From Lepidonotus clava (lineage: Eukaryota; Annelida; Polychaeta; Phyllodocida; Polynoidae), in assembly GCA_936440205.1 (NCBI GenBank), contig OW387149.1, positions 813,501 to 877,500 of the forward strand: DNA of 64,000 bases. Direction: 5' to 3'. The position numbers were made by a program, and so were the translations under genes. Numbering within the stretch: position 1 is the stretch's first letter; each line of letters opens with the position of its first letter. Below the pieces are notes generated by a model. It had not been told where the DNA came from and made no database searches. It saw only the letters and a program-made list of their open reading frames with translations. Of this stretch, positions 58,108 to 64,000 are shown piece by piece.

Positions 58108-61100
58108 CCTGTAAGTGTTTGGGTGTGGTTGGGTCTAGCCTCACCATAAAATTTAATATTTTACACACTGAATAGAGATATGAAATATTCCAAATGATAT
58201 AGATGTTTATCTCAAACCCACCCAGTGGTTTTATCGAAATATGTGTACATTTTTTTTTTTTATTATTTCCCTTTTTTATTGATATTAGATCAAAATAGAG
58301 TTTTCCAGTCTTCCTCTAATGCCAGTTTGGCTTGCAACAAAGTAACAAGTATGTTAAGTGATAGACTAGTAATACAATTAAATTGTCTTAAGTCTAAATA
58401 ATTGAATATATATATATAAAAGAATGCGTCTTAAACAAAAGAAATTGTTTTTGTTTGATTAATAAGGTACATCTAGTAGCAGATTTAATTTCAATAATGA
58501 GAAAATGATATGTAAATGATGGAAAATAGTCAGGTGATGAAAAAGATGTGTATAAAGATTTACATGAAATTATTATTTGAATCTATTTTACACTGTAATT
58601 CATTTTTTAGTAAGTTTTTAGTCCATAATTTAAGTGATTGAAAATTTTGTAAATTTCTAATTTCTGGATCTAGGTTGTTCCATAGGTTTGAGCCTCTATA
58701 TTTGATACTTTTTGTACAGAAATCAATTCTAGGTTTCCCTGGATCCAGAAGAATACCGTCTGTGTATCTAAGTTCCCTAGGTTTTACAAATTATAAGTGT
58801 ATAAGTGGCAGTGCATGTTGTCTGCCTACTAGTTCTCCAGCACTCATATACACAATATTCTATAAAACCATGATTTACCATCTTTTTTAGACTTTACCCT
58901 TTCCCTATGCCACCAACATTTCATTTTTGAATTAAAATTACTGCAAATATACTTTGGTAAATAGTCCCAAAATACACCACATATGGAACATTAATACTAT
59001 ATAGATTAACAATTTTTCATGGGGGTCTATCCGGGAATTTTGCTCCCGGATTTTCCTGAATTGGTTTTCGGCCATAAAAATCTTTTTTTTCCCCTTTTGA
59101 TTCTATATATACACCCAAGTAATGCTAAACATAAAACATGAAAAAATTAATTTCAGCATTTATATTGTTAGATATACTATATCGTGGGTTGTTCAATGTC
59201 TTGAAACAGTAATTGTTGATATTAGATTCATAGTTAACTTTAAATTCACTATTATGACAAAAATAGAAAAGATGCCTCAGAGCATCTGGCGTCTTTTTGC
59301 TGGTGATGCCTCAATGCATCTGGCGTCTTTTTGATGGTGATGACTCAATGCATCTGGCATAGTAAAAGGGTTATTTAAACTACTACCTTGCTCTGTGAGT
59401 GGTAGAATCACTACAATAATCATTCAGAATCACTTGTCATTCTCCTTCAATATTTTGTGTATTTTCTTGTTGCTTTAGAAATGAACAAGGAGATTCTCAC
59501 CAATTAAATTAAAATGTATTTGGCTTACTATTTTTCTTTTGATTTTCAGTGGTTAGGCTCTACCAAAGGGGTAAGAGTGAAAGTTTTCAATACAAACTAA
59601 AACAGATTTCGTCACTTGTTGTCTTGAATTTTGAAAACATACACTTACCAATTCATTGCATGAAAATAGACCTTTATACCTTTGAGTTTTGTAAATGGGG
59701 CCAAAAGCAATATTCAGTCAAAATATGATAAAATTTTGCAAACTCAAATAACCATGAAAATACAGCCTAAGAGTCTAACTTTAGCCTTGGTACAGTAGAA
59801 TTGTTAATGGATGGAGACTAATGATATCTATATATGTGATCTCTCATTTTTTTCTTATTTACTTTTAGCTTATGAAGAGGCAAAAAAATGTAAGATGAGT
59901 ACTTTAATCACAAATTTCTAAAACCTAAAAATGTCAAGTTTAAGTTCACATATCATATAGCTATAACTATTTAGCATAGTTATACAAAACTCCATGATAA
60001 TGATAATTGCATGAATGTCATTCTTTTTATACTCTGTACCAAATTTTTGGGAGAGAAAGGGGTGATGGGATGGCATCAAGGTAAAGCGTCTGTTTGCTGA
60101 TTAGCAGGTTGTGGTATTGAATCATTGCTTAACCAAGTTTTCACTCCATCCTCCCGCTGTGTTCCTAGCAGGGTTATCAAAGGCCTGTGGCCAGTCGCTT
60201 AATGTTTCTCACATTGCTAATGGTGGTTTTCTCAGATCACTCGCTGTTGTGTGAAAATCCAGCATCAATTTCTAATCATTTTTCCAATTTGAAAACTTAA
60301 GCAACTTTAGATCCAAATGTTTATTTTTTAGAACCATTTACAGACATATTATCATCATCACGGTCAACAGGTGATGCGTATAAGTGGCAGTGCATACTGA
60401 CAGGCTGTATGTACTGCTCATTGTTTTCAGTATTTTCATAAACTTTAGTATCGTGTTTGATTGATATAATATAGAAGACTCTTTGGGGTCATCCTCAGTT
60501 GTCTGTATGACCCATGGGGATCATACTTACCTCAGGCTCACCCTCATTACTTTACAAACCTCTCTCTGTCAAACAGACACCCTCAGACAACCCCTGCTGG
60601 TCTTCTGATATTAGTGCTTTGTAGAATGGAAGAACATAAGCTGGTCCTGATATGCAAGAGATGGAATGATGAGTTTTGGTTGCCAAGTGTCAGTTACACT
60701 TTTTTTTTATTATCATAGTAACTTCACATAGAGACACATGTTCTTCCAGTTACAGTAGATTAGAAAACATTAGAAGTTGCCAAAAGTAACCTGCCTAACT
60801 GGTATGACTTAAATACTGTTGAGCAGGCCTGGACCTCCAACAGTCATCATCATCTCATAGATTAAATCTTACAAGAAAGATTTGCCTAGAACCTGGTTCT
60901 CGCCATTGTACAACTGGCATAAAGCTCCAACAACCAACCAATAAAATCTTTTTCAATTTTTCAGTGGATTGATGGAGTACAGAAAGTAAGTACAATTGTT
61001 TTATCACTGGTTCTCTAGTCTTTATCTGCAGCTTTCAAACCAAGCATCAACCAAATTCTCCCAATATTTGATATGTGGCACACCATCACGCTAGAATTAA

Positions 61101-62528
61101 AAAAAAGATCATCAAGTTCTGATTCCTAAAATTAAAACAAATTAAAGTCCACTCTTTTTTCCTGATTTTGGGCCCAGTAATATAGATAAATAATCTATGT
61201 AATACTGATCTTCATATTTTCATTCATTTTCAGAAAATGCCAATAGTGAGCCAGGTAAGAAGGTTGAAAAATTTAACAAATTTAAAATTTAAAAAGTATT
61301 GCTGATTCACTGAGAGAAGAAAGTATTCTTCTTAAACATAGACTTTGTGCAGATGGTTTTAAAAAATGGGTTCATCTCCTTTTGGTTATCAGTTATTAAA
61401 ATTTAAAATAAAAAAAACAACTATATGTATAACACATATTTAAACTACATTGCCAAAATAGACTCATTGAAATAATCAGATAAATATGAAATCACCAGGA
61501 TCAACAAGAGTATGTGAAATATAAGGTAAAGGCATTTTCCAAATACCTTTTATATCACTTAATCTGTTGACCCATTGTCTTTTTCAGGGATTGGCTGGAG
61601 CTAAAAAGGTAAGAGTTCATATTGTATACATGAAGATGGTATATATACTGCTGATAGGAGTTTATCCCTGGGCGCCGCCATGTTGACCAAAGGACAGTCC
61701 TGATTTGGTGAAAAGTCGCGCTTGTCCCCCCAAAAGGTAGTGGCGCCAAGGGATCACGCATGTGCAGACCTAGAATTCCGACTGCGCTATAGAAGAGACT
61801 TATATTGTTGATCATTCTATTTTAAAGTGAACAGTGAGGGGATGACCCTCAAGCAATCCATTGAAAATTCTGGTCAGATCTCATTGTTTAAGTGATCAGT
61901 GATAGTCTGAAATAATAGTATGACCAGAAATAGCTCAAAAAAGATGTAAGGCTATATTCCATTAAGCGGTATTTGCTTGCGGTACCATGAAAGGCTGCAA
62001 GCAAAATGCTGCAAACTTGCTTCCAGTAGGGCAGTACAAGGTGGAATACAGGAAATGCTTACATATTTGCTTGCGGTATGCCCTACCACAAATGATTGCA
62101 TATAGATTTATCATGGATTGTCATGGGATACCAACATGTTGTTATCTGAAATGCAAACTACTTGCAGTGGCTAAAAAAGGGAACCACAAATGCTACCTAC
62201 TGCAAAGTAAAATATGCCTTAACATCATAAATATACATATTAATTGCTTGTGGGAAAATATAACAATGTTAGGTATTGCAGCCCTAAGCCCAACCAGAAT
62301 CTTAGTTCAATTGGTCAACATCTTTAGTCAGTTCATCAATGTAATTTAATGGGGGAAAAAGGCTGACCTAAGTTGGAAAATCCAAGGAACACTATTGTAA
62401 AAGGAATGCAAAAATATCATATGTGTTATCAACTTATTCCTCAAGCTTAATTTTCTAAAATATCTATGCTACAAAATGCATCTAATTTACTCATCATATT
62501 TCCTTTCCAGACATTACGCAACGGAAGG
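51941..62528 (+). CDS. Secreted micro-exon gene, copy B (3' end outside window)
   Basis: Coding exons: 51941-52010 (within exon 51893-52010), 53466-53503, 54238-54261, 54878-54898, 57390-57410, 58309-58341, 59550-59570, 59869-59889, 60965-60985, 61234-61254, 61588-61608, 62511-62528. Every exon has the same length and phase as in A, and all splice sites are intact. Products of the microexons include LKRDDEVK, RIKGLQE, RVDAEKK, WLGSTKG, LMKRQKN, WIDGVQK, KMPIVSQ, GLAGAKK and TLRNGR. Against A, 19 of 110 codons change the amino acid and 3 change silently, by hand count. Exons 14-19 lie beyond 64000. A signal peptide and Lys/Arg-rich composition suggest a secreted, possibly processed peptide; function unknown. 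Confidence 0.72.
52580..52705. mobile_element. Decayed GGCGGATCCAG-family fragment in intron 2 of gene B
   Basis: Contains a long C run and AAATGCAAAATTCTGGGAAAA, as in 24974-25130. It lies in a segment of roughly 300 bases (about 52410-52832) absent from A. Confidence 0.35.
52833..53018. mobile_element. Complete AGTGGCGCC palindromic element in gene B
   Basis: 186 bp with ends AGTGGCGCCCCCTATGAGAG and the inverse CTCTCATAGGAGGCGCCACT. Inverted halves each contain a TGACGTCA motif or derivative. Counterpart of 12594-12777. Confidence 0.7.
55431..56520. mobile_element. TTAA-flanked MITE, 1090 bp (B only)
   Basis: TTAA at 55427-55430 and 56521-56524. Perfect 14-bp terminal inverted repeat CCCTTTCCAGACTG. 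Unit A has the empty site AGTCTTTAAGAACAAG at about 15161-15176. No long open frame; non-autonomous. The ends differ from those of 7221-8508 and 19159-19863, so this is a third TTAA family. Confidence 0.95.
57640..58010 (+). repeat. Left inverted-repeat member in gene B
   Basis: Counterpart of 16262-16635; its inverse partner is about 62780-63130. It is followed by a GT microsatellite (about 58052-58104). Confidence 0.7.
58738..58994. other. About 255-bp segment present only in unit B
   Basis: A joins the flanks directly near 17330. The segment has no clear inverted ends or target duplication, so it may be a deletion in A. It includes ATAAGTGTATAAGTGGCAGT, reminiscent of GCGTATAAGTGGCAGT in intron 9. 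Confidence 0.5.
61968..62112. other. About 120-145-bp segment present only in unit B
   Basis: Contains two copies of TTTGCTTGCGGTA about 110 bases apart. A has a single related GCGGTATTTG at the junction, consistent with loss by recombination between short repeats. It lengthens an intronic open frame to 120 codons, which I do not call a gene. Confidence 0.5.
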
Positions 62529-62779
62529 GTGGGTTTAATGATTTTATCAATATATTTACAATTAATCATATGTTTTATGTATTATTTTTTTCTAATTGGC
62601 ACATCTGTCTGTGATTTGTAAAATATGCCAAGTTATTCAAGTGTAATATACCACCTTCCTGAGCCATTTAGAAGATCTCTGTAGAATGCCAAAGGCCATA
62701 CCAACTAAGTGACTTTAGTGGTGACCAGCGACCATCCAGATCACCAGTGAAATTGCTAGGTGACTGGGATATTGAGCAA

Positions 62780-63130
62780 GTTTAATAATAAGCCTATCCC
62801 ACATTGGGTATATCCCAGGGTTGGCTGAAGGTTGGACAAAGTGTCCACTCCTGTCCCAGAGTTGGGGTTACTGGAATAGGCAAAAGTTGCATTTTTCTAT
62901 ATTCCCTCATACTGTTAAAGCCTTATGATTTCTTAAATTTCATCAGTTGACAGATTTTCAGGTTTGCCAGCAATCAAAATGCTGCATTTCAGGGCAAAAT
63001 AGGGTTGGACATTGTAGGTTGGGCTAACAGGCTTTAACATTGGTTCCAATGGGGAGAGGGCCAATATATAAAGCTGCAATTTTCCCATTTTAGGAGCAAT
63101 TTGTCAACCAAATTGGTTTGGTTAATCTTG
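62780..63130 (-). repeat. Right inverted-repeat member in gene B
   Basis: Counterpart of 21738-22110, in intron 13 of gene B. Confidence 0.7.
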
Positions 63131-64000
63131 CATTATGCAATTGGATTCATGGAAAATGTATGGTAGCTTTTTTGAAGATATTTCACATTAAACTTTAATT
63201 TTGGTGTCAACTGGGATGGGCTTATTGACCGGCGATTTTACCAGCAGTTCTGTGGCAGACTGCTGATTGCCAAGTCAGTATGCTATAAACAATTTTTAGA
63301 GAACCAGATCAGGGACAGATGACCACAGACTATGCTGCCGTGGGAGGTTTGGGTACCCCCAGGAGTCACATACCAAGCCCAGTAACAAGCAATTTGACTG
63401 GTCAACTGCACATAATCTTGGACCCATCTTATAATAAGAAGGCCCAGGGAGGCCGTCCTTGGGTGTCTGTATGGCCCAGGGGCCCAGGATGGCCCAAGCC
63501 CCAGGGCGAGGGCCATCATTTTCTGCAAAAAAAGATAATACTCATCCGGTTGATTGTTTATGTTAAGACCAGTACCCCCTTCGACAAACTGTGGAATAGT
63601 GACAAGTTTGCTACCCATTATGACTTTGACTGGCGTGTCTGACAGAACATATCCTGAGACTATCTGATGAATCCTGGCAGAACGCGAATCCTGTGAAGCT
63701 ACTATCAATGGTCACTAGTAAAATCGGCTAGTGGGTATGGGCCTTAAAGGACTAAACCATCTTGTTAACTACAATTTATGCCAGGATTAATGAAAAGGGA
63801 TATATCTAACTCTTGTAACTAATTGTATAACTAAAACCTGTTTAGAGTGAATCATTAACAATAATTATAGGAAATCTAAAAAATGATACACATAAAAAGA
63901 ATGAGGGAACTCTGTTGCATTAAACCTGTGATTTATATCTAATGAAATTTGTTATCATTGTTGATTGTTAATGTTAATGTTAATGTTTTAATTGTGATAT

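Larger units (their letters stand above)
41176..64000 (+). repeat. Unit B of the tandem segmental duplication (cut by window end)
   Basis: Second copy of the sequence starting at position 1. It has the same order of spacer repeats, promoter and microexons. Relative to A it lacks the elements at 7221-8508 and 19159-19863 and the 97-bp insertion at 4996-5092. It has private segments at 55431-56520, about 58738-58994 and about 61968-62112. The window stops a few bases before the acceptor of exon 14. Confidence 0.93.

Overview
The window is AT-rich, intron-rich animal DNA, almost certainly from an invertebrate. Supporting signs are GT-AG microexons, a DIRS-type tyrosine-recombinase retroelement, a CR1/L2-like LINE tail, a tRNA-derived SINE head and many small inverted-repeat transposons. 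I cannot name the species; a marine deuterostome or a lophotrochozoan would fit. There is no prokaryotic gene organisation, tRNA or rRNA gene, or CRISPR array. Almost every long open frame is a chance frame or lies in a repeat. The main content is a tandem segmental duplication. Unit A (1 to about 25400) is repeated as unit B (41176 to the window end), at a few percent divergence by eye, with offset 41175 at the start and 41045 at the end. A third, shorter and more diverged copy, M (about 36376 to 41175), lies just upstream of B. Position 1 is homologous to the sequence just after M, so an M-like copy probably precedes unit A as well. Each full unit carries one plus-strand gene, which I read as a secreted micro-exon gene. 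It has a TATA box, a short noncoding exon, a signal-peptide exon, a 38-bp exon, and then a chain of phase-0 microexons, mostly 21 bp, each with AG acceptors and GT donors. Gene A has about 19 exons and encodes about 170 lysine/arginine-rich residues. Gene B is cut by the window end after exon 13. M has a degenerate start. Between A and B the twelve shared coding exons differ at 26 of 330 bases by hand count, 23 of them amino-acid changing. The introns touching the most divergent exons differ by only 1-2%. This pattern fits diversifying selection on a modular secreted peptide and is the best candidate for something undescribed. Layout: 1-1131 TTGCACAAT-type inverted-repeat elements; 1132-9680 spacer with a C-free strand tract, a GC-rich block, a fold-back palindrome and a TTAA-flanked element (7221-8508); 9680-25405 gene A and flank, including a TTAA element (19159-19863); 25405-29700 minisatellite and two inverted-repeat elements; 29750-36370 a fossil DIRS-like element on the minus strand, interrupted by an inverted copy of part of M; 36376-41175 the M copy with SINE and LINE insertions; 41176-64000 unit B with its own TTAA element (55431-56520). 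Several insertions have a clean empty site in the paralogous unit, so they can be dated relative to the duplication.
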